This document shows, piece after piece, positions 53,594 to 61,891 of a DNA stretch of 64,000 bases. Under the pieces are notes generated by a model that saw only the letters and a program-made list of their open reading frames with translations, was not told the DNA's origin and made no database searches. Each line of letters opens with the position of its first letter. Within the stretch, counting starts at the first letter, position 1. Made by a program: the position numbers and the translations under genes. Source of the DNA: Lysobacteraceae bacterium CU05-9 (GTDB lineage: Bacteria; Pseudomonadota; Gammaproteobacteria; Xanthomonadales; Xanthomonadaceae); NCBI GenBank assembly GCA_007556525.1, contig SWJS01000001.1:620184-684183 (forward strand), in the 5' to 3' direction.

Positions 53594-55762
53594 ATGAGAA
53601 AAGCTCTTTTCATCGCGACTTCCATTGCACTTGCCACGACGGCAGGCTGCGCCACCACTTCAGTGACCAACGCTGATGGCACACCGACGGTCACGTCGAC
53701 GGCATCAGCGGGAATTTTTGGCAAAGACAGCCCTTTGTCACTGAAATACCCGCAGTTCGACAAGATCAAGGACAGCGATTTCGCGCCTGCATTTGATCAA
53801 GGGATGGCGGAGGAGCTCGCTGATGTAGACCGCATCGTTCGTAATACTGCAGCACCAACATTCGAGAACACGATCGTTCCAATGGAACTTGGCGGCTCGA
53901 AACTGAGCCGTGCAACGACGGTGTTTTATGGCTTGAAGGGCACGGACACCAATGCCGAGCGCGATCGCCTGGACATGGAATATGCGCCGAAGTTCGCGGC
54001 TCACAGTGACAAGATCATGTTGAACCCGGACCTGTTCAAGCGCATCGAAACGATTTACAACGGCCGTAACAATGCCGGCTTGAATGCCGAGCAAATTCGT
54101 TTGGTTGAGCGTTATCACGAGAATTTTGTCCGAGCGGGTGCCAAACTCGCGCCATCGCAACAAGCACGCATCAAGGAAATCAACGGTGAGCTCGCGAAGC
54201 TCGGCAGCCAATTTAGCCAAAATGTTCTGAAGGAAGTGAACGCCTCCGCTGTCCTCGTCGATTCCGCAGACGAATTGAAGGGACTGACCGACGCGCAGAT
54301 TCAAGCGGCTGCGAAGGCTGCAACGCAACGCGGTCAAACGGGCAAGTACTTGATCACGCTGTTGAACACGACCGGTCAACCGCCACTCACGAATCTCGAG
54401 AATCGCGCGTTGCGCGAGCGCATCTACAAGGCCTCCGTCGCCCGTGGCTCGCGTGGCAATGAGTTCGACAACACTGCGATCGTCTCGACGGTGACGAAGC
54501 TTCGTGCGGAACGCGCTGCGATGCTCGGCTACAAGACGTATGCTGACTTCGCGCTGCAAACGCAAACCGCCAAGACACCGCAAGCCGTCAATGCCATGCT
54601 CGGCAAGATGGTGGGACCAGCTGTCGCTAACGCCAAGAAGGAAGGCGCCGAACTGCAGAAGATGATTGACCGCGAGCAAAAGGCAAAGGGACAGAAGAGC
54701 TTCAAGCTCGAACCATGGGACTGGGCGTACTACACCGAGAAGGTTCGCCAAGCGAAGTACAACTTTGATGAGTCGCAACTCAAGCCATATCTGGAAATGA
54801 AGAATGTGCTCGAGAATGGCGTGTTTTTTGCGGCGGAGAAAGAATTCGGCATCACGTTCAAGGAACGCACCGATTTGCCGAAGTATCATCCGGACACCTG
54901 GATTTACGACGTCATTGATCACGACGGGAAACCGTTGGCGATCTTTATTTTTGACCCGTATGCACGTCCATCCAAGCGCGGTGGCGCATGGGCAAACGCG
55001 TACGTCCGTCAAAGCGGGTTGACCGGCAATAAACCAGTTTCGGCGAACCACCTCAACATCACGAAGCCAGAGTCCGGCCCAACGTTGCTGACCTGGGATG
55101 AAGTGACAACGACGTTCCACGAATTCGGCCACGCGCTGCATACGATTTTCTCGAATGTGACCTACCCGACTTTCGCGGGTACTGCTGTGCCGCGCGATTT
55201 CGTGGAGTTCCCATCGCAAGTGAACGAAATGTGGGCGGATTGGCCGTCGATCCTCGCGAACTACGCGAAGCATCATGAGACCGGCGCTCCAATGCCTCAG
55301 GCGTTGCTGGATAAGGTTTTGGCTTCGAGCAAGTTCAACCAAGGTTTCGCAACAACGGAATATCTCGGCGCTGCGATGCTGGATCAAAGCTGGCACCAGA
55401 AGACTGCTGCTGAGCTTCCGGACGCATCGCTGGTTGTTCCTTTCGAAAATGCGGCGCTGAAGGCCAATCGCACGGATTACTACGCAGTGCCACCACGCTA
55501 CAAGACGCCGTATTTCAGCCACATTATGGGCGGCTACGCTGCAGGCTACTACGCGTACATCTGGTCGGAAGTTCTCGACGCGGGCACTGTGAAGTGGTTC
55601 AAGGATAACGGTGGTCTGACGCGTGCGAACGGTCAACGTTTCCGTGATGAGTTGCTGTCACGCGGCGGTTCGGTTGATGCGACGCAGTTGTACCGTAACT
55701 TCACCGGTAAGGATCCGGACATTCAGCCGCTGCTGGAGCGACGCGGGCTGACAGGGAAGTAA
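53594..55762 (+). CDS. M3 family metallopeptidase lipoprotein (tandem paralogue)
   Basis: A 722-residue M3 peptidase closely similar to its left neighbour over almost the whole length. It differs mainly at the N-terminus, where a lipoprotein signal MRKALFIATSIALATTAGC places the modified Cys at residue 19. The zinc motif FHEFGHALHT (His509, Glu510, His513), FVEFPSQVNEMWAD and YFSHIMGGYAAGYYAYIWS are all intact. An in-frame ATG at 53576 would add six residues before the signal; 53594 is preferred. The pair suggests duplication followed by change of location from free periplasmic to membrane-tethered. Confidence 0.92.
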   Translation: MRKALFIATSIALATTAGCATTSVTNADGTPTVTSTASAGIFGKDSPLSLKYPQFDKIKDSDFAPAFDQGMAEELADVDRIVRNTAAPTFENTIVPMELGGSKLSRATTVFYGLKGTDTNAERDRLDMEYAPKFAAHSDKIMLNPDLFKRIETIYNGRNNAGLNAEQIRLVERYHENFVRAGAKLAPSQQARIKEINGELAKLGSQFSQNVLKEVNASAVLVDSADELKGLTDAQIQAAAKAATQRGQTGKYLITLLNTTGQPPLTNLENRALRERIYKASVARGSRGNEFDNTAIVSTVTKLRAERAAMLGYKTYADFALQTQTAKTPQAVNAMLGKMVGPAVANAKKEGAELQKMIDREQKAKGQKSFKLEPWDWAYYTEKVRQAKYNFDESQLKPYLEMKNVLENGVFFAAEKEFGITFKERTDLPKYHPDTWIYDVIDHDGKPLAIFIFDPYARPSKRGGAWANAYVRQSGLTGNKPVSANHLNITKPESGPTLLTWDEVTTTFHEFGHALHTIFSNVTYPTFAGTAVPRDFVEFPSQVNEMWADWPSILANYAKHHETGAPMPQALLDKVLASSKFNQGFATTEYLGAAMLDQSWHQKTAAELPDASLVVPFENAALKANRTDYYAVPPRYKTPYFSHIMGGYAAGYYAYIWSEVLDAGTVKWFKDNGGLTRANGQRFRDELLSRGGSVDATQLYRNFTGKDPDIQPLLERRGLTGK

Positions 55763-55792
55763 GTTAGAGGTATAGGTAGACTATCCAGTGGG

Positions 55793-55820
55793 AGCCCGCG
55801 ATTTCGCGGGCTTTCTCTTT
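55793..55820 (+). terminator. Rho-independent terminator
   Basis: An 8-bp stem (AGCCCGCG/CGCGGGCT, ATTT loop) followed by a T-rich run closes the second M3 gene. It closely resembles the terminator at 53421-53445, consistent with joint duplication. Confidence 0.9.
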
Positions 55821-55835
55821 TTGGCGTAGCCAATG

Positions 55836-55855
55836 AAAACGCGCCCTAAGGCGCG
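55836..55855 (-). terminator. Terminator for the lipoprotein gene
   Basis: A 6-bp GC stem (CGCGCC/GGCGCG, loop of four) with a TTTT tail on the minus strand lies 33 bp downstream of the lipoprotein gene that stops at 55888. Confidence 0.6.
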
Positions 55856-55887
55856 CTTTCACTAAATCGTCTAACTCTACCTATAAC

Positions 55888-56574
55888 TCATTCCGCGAAG
55901 AGTGAGCGGTACTTCGCGTCCGCGAGTGGCTTCAATTCTTCCGCCTTCATCACGACCTTGTCGACCGCATCTTCTGCGCCGTCTTTCGAGAAAACGAAGT
56001 AGATCGAAGAGATACGTCCGTCAGCGTTGGCGATTGGCTCCATGCCGACGAGCTTGCCACCCGCACCGCGAGCGTTGATTGCAGCCTGGGCCGAAGGAAA
56101 CATCTGCGCGACCGTGACTTCAGACTTGCTCGATGGCAGCCACACCCAGCGCTTCATGATCGGCGTTGCCGAAGTGCCAGCGGTGAATTCACTGCCGTTC
56201 AGAGCAACGGCGGCAAATTGCGGCGTATTCGAGATGCTGGTGAAGTTCAACGAAAGCGTTGGCTTCTTTGAAATGTCCGTCGCGGGTGCGTGTGATGCAA
56301 CCTTTTCCTTAAAGGATTTCACGGTGTCGTTCGCGAAGCCTTCGGCGACATCTGCCAAACCTTTGTACTGACCGACCGCTGGATCGTAACTGACCGCGAC
56401 GAGGTAATTCGGAACATTCTCGGCAAAGTCCTTGAGCTGCACTTCAGCTGGCGCAAGTTTCTTCGGTGCTGAGGCAGCCGACTTCGTGGCATCAACCGCA
56501 GCCTTGTCGTCCTTGCCGCAACCGGCAACCAACAACACACCAACAACGGCAACACTCGCGAAAAATACTTTCAT
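55888..56574 (-). CDS. Periplasmic lipoprotein, possible DUF3298-like domain
   Basis: A 228-residue lipoprotein with signal MKVFFASVAVVGVLLVAGC (Cys19) and a short Lys/Ala/Ser linker. An alpha/beta domain contains LSLNFTSISNTPQFAAVALN, WVWLPSSKSEVTVAQMFPS and IYFVFSKDGA. The arrangement, with a loading segment before a 'VAQMFPS'-type helix start, recalls the DUF3298 domain of RsiV-like proteins. The similarity is by eye only. It is monocistronic between terminators. Function unknown. Confidence 0.7.
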   Translation of the reverse strand: MKVFFASVAVVGVLLVAGCGKDDKAAVDATKSAASAPKKLAPAEVQLKDFAENVPNYLVAVSYDPAVGQYKGLADVAEGFANDTVKSFKEKVASHAPATDISKKPTLSLNFTSISNTPQFAAVALNGSEFTAGTSATPIMKRWVWLPSSKSEVTVAQMFPSAQAAINARGAGGKLVGMEPIANADGRISSIYFVFSKDGAEDAVDKVVMKAEELKPLADAKYRSLFAE

Positions 56575-56606
56575 TCGGTAAAACTCAAATCTTCAATTGG
56601 CTTAGA

Positions 56607-57356
56607 TTACCATTCCGCACGAGTCGGAATCAGCCCCTGTAACTCGGCGTCGGTCAGATTGCGCCACTGCCCGGGCTTGAGATGCCCGAGTTTGACGTTG
56701 CCGGTGCGGACGCGAACGAGTTTTTTGACACGGTAGCCAAAATGCGCTGCCATCAGTCGGATCTGACGGTTCAGTCCCTGCACCAGGATGATGCGGAAAC
56801 CAACCGGGCCGATCTTCGAAGTCTTGCAAGGCAGCGTCATTTCGCCGTGAACTGGCACACCCTTCGCCATGCCACGGATGAATTGATCCGTGACGTCCTT
56901 GTTGACGGCGCAGAGATATTCTTTCTCGTGTTTGTTTTCGGCGCGCAAGATTTCGTTGACGATGTCGCCGTTGCTCGTGAGCAGGATCAAACCTTCCGAG
57001 TCTTTGTCGAGGCGTCCGATCGGAAAAATCCGCTTCTCATGCCCGACGAAGTCGACGATGTTGCCCTTGACCGCAGTGTCCGTTGTGCAAGTGACGCCAA
57101 CGGGCTTGTAAAGTGCGATGTAGGTGTGGCGCTTTTGACCCTTGATTTTCGGACGCGGAACGAGCCGCTGACCACTGATCAAAATCAAATCATCTTCCGT
57201 GACTTCATAGCCAATGCCGACACGTTTGCCGTTGACGGTCACTTCACCGTTGGCGATTAAACGATCAGCCTCGCGACGCGAACAGTAGCCCGCGTTGGCA
57301 ATGAACTTGTTGAGGCGAGTTGGACCCGCCCCACTCTCTTCAATTTCGTCAGACAA
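56607..57356 (-). CDS. rluF: 23S rRNA pseudouridine synthase RluF
   Basis: A 249-residue protein. An N-terminal S4 RNA-binding domain (about 13-60) precedes a RsuA/RluF-type catalytic domain with GRLDKDSEGL (Asp117) and NEILRAENKHEKEYL, the latter close to E. coli RluF, which modifies 23S rRNA position 2604. The only possible start is a TTG at 57356, directly after the TGA of the upstream acetyltransferase gene and in the same frame, with GGTGG 5-6 nt upstream. Stop-codon readthrough would fuse the two proteins. Confidence 0.88.
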   Translation of the reverse strand: MSDEIEESGAGPTRLNKFIANAGYCSRREADRLIANGEVTVNGKRVGIGYEVTEDDLILISGQRLVPRPKIKGQKRHTYIALYKPVGVTCTTDTAVKGNIVDFVGHEKRIFPIGRLDKDSEGLILLTSNGDIVNEILRAENKHEKEYLCAVNKDVTDQFIRGMAKGVPVHGEMTLPCKTSKIGPVGFRIILVQGLNRQIRLMAAHFGYRVKKLVRVRTGNVKLGHLKPGQWRNLTDAELQGLIPTRAEW

Positions 57357-57629
57357 TCAAGCCACCAAATCTTGGTACGACGGATTCTTGCGAATCCATG
57401 CTTCGGCATACGAGCAATCCGGCGAGACTTTCATGTCATTCGACTTCGCGTAATCCATTGCGGCTTGCACGAGCTTCGCTGCAATGCCACGACCGCCGAT
57501 CGCGCCAGGAACCAGCGTATGCGTCAGGTGCAGAACGTCACCGCGCATTTCGTAGATCACCTGCGCTTCATAGCCATCTTCTTCGAGGACAAAACGCGTT
57601 TGATCCGCTTGATGTTCAATGTTCGACAT
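57357..57629 (-). CDS. Small GNAT-like acetyltransferase (YjdJ type)
   Basis: A 90-residue protein of the short GNAT group (Acetyltransf_CG). GGRGIAAKLVQAAMDYAKS binds acetyl-CoA, and VSPDCSYAEAWIRKNPSYQDL is the family C-terminal signature with its Cys. Substrate unknown. Its TGA is followed at once by the TTG start of rluF, so the two genes are translationally coupled. Confidence 0.88.
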   Translation of the reverse strand: MSNIEHQADQTRFVLEEDGYEAQVIYEMRGDVLHLTHTLVPGAIGGRGIAAKLVQAAMDYAKSNDMKVSPDCSYAEAWIRKNPSYQDLVA

Positions 57630-57653
57630 GATTTTCTCCTTGTTTACTTATCA

Positions 57654-58262
57654 TTATGGACTGAATGGCAGCCGCATCAACTTGCCCATGAATTCACCAA
57701 CAATTGCCGGATCGAGGGCAAACAGGAAAAGCACGCCATAGATTGCACCCGACAAGTGAGCGTTGTGATTGGTGTTGTCGCCACCTGTGCGGTCTTTCCA
57801 TATTGAATAACCGACAAATAACAGTGCATAAACGATCGCTGGCACCGGAATGAAAAACACGAAAATCAATTTCCATGGATTCACGAACGCGAACATCATG
57901 GTCGTCGCCGACACCGCGCCGGATGCACCGAGACTGCGGTAATTCATGTCATTGCCATGACGCAGGTATGTCGGAATCATCGCAACGACAATCGCACTGA
58001 GATAGAAGAGCAGGAATCCAAACTCACCGATGTGACTCGCCACTTCCCGCTCTGCGAACTGACCGAAGAAAAACAGCGTGATCATGTTGAACAGCAAATG
58101 CGTTGTGTCGGCGTGCACGAAACCGTGAGTGACGAAGCGATCGTATTGGTGCTTCTTTTTGACCGCATACGTCCAGAACATCAGGCGATCGAGCAACGCA
58201 TAGTTCTGGAACGACAGGAACGACACAATCACCGTCACGGCGATTATCAATAGGGTCATCAT
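57654..58262 (-). CDS. Rhomboid family intramembrane serine protease
   Basis: A 202-residue membrane protein with six hydrophobic segments. The catalytic dyad is present: Ser114 in LGASGAVS and His169 in NHNAHLSGAIYG. HADTTHLLFNM near 50-60 is another conserved rhomboid motif, so an active protease is likely. Substrate unknown. The start is the first of two consecutive ATG codons. It lies 24 bp upstream of the small acetyltransferase gene on the same strand. Confidence 0.9.
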   Translation of the reverse strand: MMTLLIIAVTVIVSFLSFQNYALLDRLMFWTYAVKKKHQYDRFVTHGFVHADTTHLLFNMITLFFFGQFAEREVASHIGEFGFLLFYLSAIVVAMIPTYLRHGNDMNYRSLGASGAVSATTMMFAFVNPWKLIFVFFIPVPAIVYALLFVGYSIWKDRTGGDNTNHNAHLSGAIYGVLFLFALDPAIVGEFMGKLMRLPFSP

Positions 58263-58292
58263 GTGTGGTGGATCTCCTTCATTCGATCCAGT

Positions 58293-60152
58293 TTATTCCA
58301 ACTCAGACCAGCGCGAATATGCGTGATCCAAATCGCTCTGCAAACTTGCGAGACGGTCGCTGATATCCATTGCACGTTGCGCATCGGCAAACGTATCCGG
58401 ATGACTCATCTGCTCCGTAAGGCTCGCGATCTCCGTTTCCAGATGATCGATGCGCGCCGGCAACTCATCGAGCTCGCGTTGATCTTTGTAGCTGAGTTTT
58501 TTCTTCGGGGCTTCTACGTTCTTTGGCTCTTCTTTCGCCTTCGGCCTTTCATCCTGTTGTTGTTCGCGGCGCATCGCAAACTGCTGCATGTAATCAGAGT
58601 ATCCACCGACCACTTCATCGACGTTGCCATTCCCATCGAAGCCCCACACCTGCGTCACCACGTTATCGAGGAATTCGCGATCGTGGCTGACGAGGATCAA
58701 CGTGCCGGTGTAATCGGTGAGGATTTCTTCCAGCAACTCGAGCGTTTCGACGTCGAGATCGTTGGTCGGTTCGTCCATGACCAATAGATTGGCAGGTTGC
58801 GCAAAAAGCTTCGCCAACAACAACCGATTCCGCTCACCACCGGACAATGCCGTGATCGGGGCGCGTGCACGTTCCGGGCTAAACAGGAATTCCTGCAAGT
58901 AACCAATCGGATGCTTGCGCGCGCCATTCACTTCAACAAAGTCACGGCCTTCGCTCACGTTTTCGATCGCGTTCCAATCTTCACGCAACGTGTCGCGGTA
59001 CTGATCGAAGTAGGCAACTTGGAGTTGCGTGCCGGTTTTGATGGAACCACTGTCGGGTTGCATTTGATCGAGCAGCAAACGGATCATCGTGGATTTGCCG
59101 CTGCCGTTCGCACCGATCAGACCGATGCGGTCGCCGCGCATGACCATCGTCGAGAAATCGTTGATGATCTTGCGATCGCCGAAATTCTTGGTGAGGTTTT
59201 CGATTTGGAAAACGCGCTTGCCGGAATTTTGCGCCGATGAAATTTCCATTTTCACCTGACCCATCGTGTTGCGACGTTGCGCGCGTTCTTCGCGCATCGC
59301 TTTCAGACGGCGGACGCGTCCTTCATCGCGAGTGCGGCGTGCCTTGATGCCTTGGCGGATCCAGACTTCTTCCTGTGCAAGCATTTTGTCAAAACGCGCA
59401 TTCTCCTGCTCTTGCGCATGCAGGCGTTCTTCTCGGCGACGTAAATAATTTTCGTAATTGCCTGGCCAGCTCGTGAGTTGACCGCGATCAATTTCAACGA
59501 TGCGCGTGGCGAGTGACTGAAGGAAGCGCCGGTCGTGGGTAATGAAAACGAGCGAACCGTTCCATGACTTCAGGAATTTCTCGAGCCAGAGAATCGACTC
59601 CATGTCGAGATGGTTCGTCGGTTCGTCAAGCAACAAAACATCCGGTTGCTGCACCAACGAACGCGCGAGACCCACGCGACGCTTCATGCCACCGGACAAT
59701 GCAGCGACATCAAGATCACCGTCGAGTTCGAGGCGCGTCAACGTGTCTTCAACTTGACGTTCGAGTTGCCAACCGTCGACGGCGTCGATTTTGGATTGCA
59801 GTTCACCGAGCTTATTCAAATCGACGTCTTCTGCATGGCTCACATCGTGCCATTGACCGAGCAAATCACCGATCTCACCGAGCCCTCCGGCAACGACGTC
59901 GTAAACCGATCCATGCCAATCAGTTGGTACTTCCTGTTCGAGGCGCGAGATGCGAACGCCGCTTTCGAGACGCACTTCGCCATCATCCGGACGATGCGTG
60001 CCATCGATGAGTTTCAAAAAAGTCGACTTCCCCATCCCATTGCGCCCAATTACGGCGACGCGTTCGTTGGGTTCGAGGGTGAATACTGCATTGTCGAGAA
60101 GCGGCGGACCGCCAACGCCGAATTGGACGTTTTGGAATGTGATTAAAGGCAT
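58293..60152 (-). CDS. uup: ABC-F family ATPase Uup
   Basis: A 619-residue soluble protein with two ABC domains: Walker A GRNGMGKSTFLKL and GANGSGKSTMIRLL, signatures LSGGMKRRVGLARSL and LSGGERNRLLLAKLF. They are joined by a charged linker (residues about 230-300). A C-terminal coiled-coil (about 555-619) is the Uup-specific DNA-binding domain. ABC-F proteins act on ribosomes; Uup also affects excision of transposons and stability of tandem repeats. Neighbours are rhomboid and selO with short gaps. Confidence 0.93.
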   Translation of the reverse strand: MPLITFQNVQFGVGGPPLLDNAVFTLEPNERVAVIGRNGMGKSTFLKLIDGTHRPDDGEVRLESGVRISRLEQEVPTDWHGSVYDVVAGGLGEIGDLLGQWHDVSHAEDVDLNKLGELQSKIDAVDGWQLERQVEDTLTRLELDGDLDVAALSGGMKRRVGLARSLVQQPDVLLLDEPTNHLDMESILWLEKFLKSWNGSLVFITHDRRFLQSLATRIVEIDRGQLTSWPGNYENYLRRREERLHAQEQENARFDKMLAQEEVWIRQGIKARRTRDEGRVRRLKAMREERAQRRNTMGQVKMEISSAQNSGKRVFQIENLTKNFGDRKIINDFSTMVMRGDRIGLIGANGSGKSTMIRLLLDQMQPDSGSIKTGTQLQVAYFDQYRDTLREDWNAIENVSEGRDFVEVNGARKHPIGYLQEFLFSPERARAPITALSGGERNRLLLAKLFAQPANLLVMDEPTNDLDVETLELLEEILTDYTGTLILVSHDREFLDNVVTQVWGFDGNGNVDEVVGGYSDYMQQFAMRREQQQDERPKAKEEPKNVEAPKKKLSYKDQRELDELPARIDHLETEIASLTEQMSHPDTFADAQRAMDISDRLASLQSDLDHAYSRWSELE

Positions 60153-60171
60153 GCCCTATTTTACTTGACCG

Positions 60172-61680
60172 TTACGAGCTGCACGACAAGTCGGTACATC
60201 CGCGTTCACTGAGCGACCACGCCGGACGCAGATCACTCCATTTGGCGACTTGCTCCGGGAAGCGCTCGGGCTCGGCAGCCGCTTCAATCGCATCATTCAA
60301 TGCGCGGCATTCGGTTCCAGCGTCGTAGCACTTCTGCGTTTCGTCAATCAGTTCCTGCAGCATCCAGTTGTGTGGAACCCAGACGGGGTTGTTGGCGCGC
60401 ATCAAACCTTCGTTGCGATCGCGTCGCTGATATTTCGAGACAAACAGGCTTAAGGCCTCTTTGTCAGGCTCAAGGCGGTAAGAACATTGCGCGAGATCGT
60501 AGCCATTTAAGAGCGCGTTGTAGGTCTTCGTGAAATCGAGTTCCTGCGATTGCATTAGAGACTGCAATTCATTGACGAGTGGTAAGTCTGCTTCGTCGGT
60601 CAACCCAAGTTTCGCGAGTTGCATTTGAGCATCGAGGGAGACGAAAGTTTTTTCGTAGTGAATCAAACCATCTTGCAGTGGTTGCGTGTCTTCAAACAAT
60701 GTCGAGATCGCCATCGCCAATCGTTGCAAATTCCAAAACCCAATCGCCGGCTGCTGTCCAAACCGATAGCGACGCCTTCCTGCATCCGTGGTGTTCGGTG
60801 TCCACGACGGATCGAACCCATCGAGGAATCCATAAGGGCCGTAATCGATCGTCAATCCAAGCACCGACATGTTGTCCGTGTTCATCACGCCATGCACGAA
60901 GCCCACGCGCTGCCAATGCGCAATCATCACCGCAGTGCGCTCGCAAATTTCGCGGAACCAATCGGCGTATGAAGTGACGCCCGGAAAATCACGCGCCATG
61001 CAAAAATCCGCAAGTTCCTTCACCAACGCAGTTTTTCCACGCGCTGCAGGTAATTCGAAATGTCCGAAGCGAATCCACGACGGACTCACGCGACAAACTA
61101 TCGCACCGGATTCCGGCGCTGCGTTGCCATCGTAGAAGCGATCACGCATCACCTCTTCACCCGTGCCCGCAATCCACAATGCACGCGTTGTCGGCACACC
61201 CAACGATGCCATCACTTCCGATGCGACGAACTCACGCACGCTCGAGCGCAACACCGCGCGACCATCGGCGAAGCGCGAGTATGGCGTCATGCCCGCGCCT
61301 TTGAGTTGCCACTCCGAACGAACACCTTCGTTTGATACGAACTCCGCAATCGAAATTGCGCGACCATCACCCAGCTGATCCGCCCAATTGCCGAATTGGT
61401 GCCCGCCATAATTCGTCGCGAACACATCGGCACCTTCAATCAAATCATTGCCTGTCAGCAACGACGGATGAGCACGCACAACATCGGGCGACACGTCCAA
61501 AGACGCCGCGCATGTATCCGACACCGCCAACAAAAACGGCGCCGCAACATGCTCCGGCTCAACGAACGAAGCCGTCTCACCGACAGCGCGGACGGCGGAG
61601 CCGCGCACGGGATCCATGGGCAAGGAACGCGTCCACGAGGGCGATAAACGCAACGAATTGAAGGGATTTTTGATGTTCAC
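60172..61680 (-). CDS. selO: Protein adenylyltransferase SelO (YdiU)
   Basis: A 502-residue pseudokinase-fold AMPylase. GNWADQLGDGRAISIAEF and ELQLKGAG-type motif (WQLKGAGMTPYSR) form the nucleotide site, NTDNMSVLGLTIDYGPYGF contains the metal-binding Asn/Asp, and the protein ends CTDLSCSS with the conserved terminal cysteine. SelO transfers AMP to Ser, Thr or Tyr of redox-related proteins. An ATG start at 61680 gives the expected length. It lies 20 bp upstream of uup. Confidence 0.93.
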   Translation of the reverse strand: MNIKNPFNSLRLSPSWTRSLPMDPVRGSAVRAVGETASFVEPEHVAAPFLLAVSDTCAASLDVSPDVVRAHPSLLTGNDLIEGADVFATNYGGHQFGNWADQLGDGRAISIAEFVSNEGVRSEWQLKGAGMTPYSRFADGRAVLRSSVREFVASEVMASLGVPTTRALWIAGTGEEVMRDRFYDGNAAPESGAIVCRVSPSWIRFGHFELPAARGKTALVKELADFCMARDFPGVTSYADWFREICERTAVMIAHWQRVGFVHGVMNTDNMSVLGLTIDYGPYGFLDGFDPSWTPNTTDAGRRRYRFGQQPAIGFWNLQRLAMAISTLFEDTQPLQDGLIHYEKTFVSLDAQMQLAKLGLTDEADLPLVNELQSLMQSQELDFTKTYNALLNGYDLAQCSYRLEPDKEALSLFVSKYQRRDRNEGLMRANNPVWVPHNWMLQELIDETQKCYDAGTECRALNDAIEAAAEPERFPEQVAKWSDLRPAWSLSERGCTDLSCSS

Positions 61681-61891
61681 AAGGACAGTTTACGTGCTCC
61701 CGCATAAATGAATTGGCACGAATGACCACGTATTCAGAGCGTCACACCCCATTAACGTGCTAAACTTTCGCACTTCGAAGCCCTTGCTCAATGACTCGCG
61801 CGTGACAGCGCCATCCATTCTTTTGGGGCTAATTGTGAAAACACATCACCCCTGCACTGCCGTCCGGCAGCGCCATGAATGAGAAAAATCC

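Larger units (their letters stand above)
55763..55888. repeat. Related inverted repeats after the second M3 gene
   Basis: GTTAGAGGTATAGGTAGAC (55763-55781) resembles the repeat after the first M3 gene. It reappears inverted with three mismatches in 19 at 55869-55887, next to the stop codon of the minus-strand lipoprotein gene. The two terminators stand between the arms. Confidence 0.6.

Noticed and set aside
53738..55636. 632-codon open frame on the minus strand inside the second M3 gene
   Set aside because: It lies wholly antisense to a well-supported peptidase gene, its product is rich in Arg/His/Ile without domain character, and an analogous open frame occurs antisense in the first M3 gene (51172-52401). 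Codon bias of the real gene explains both.
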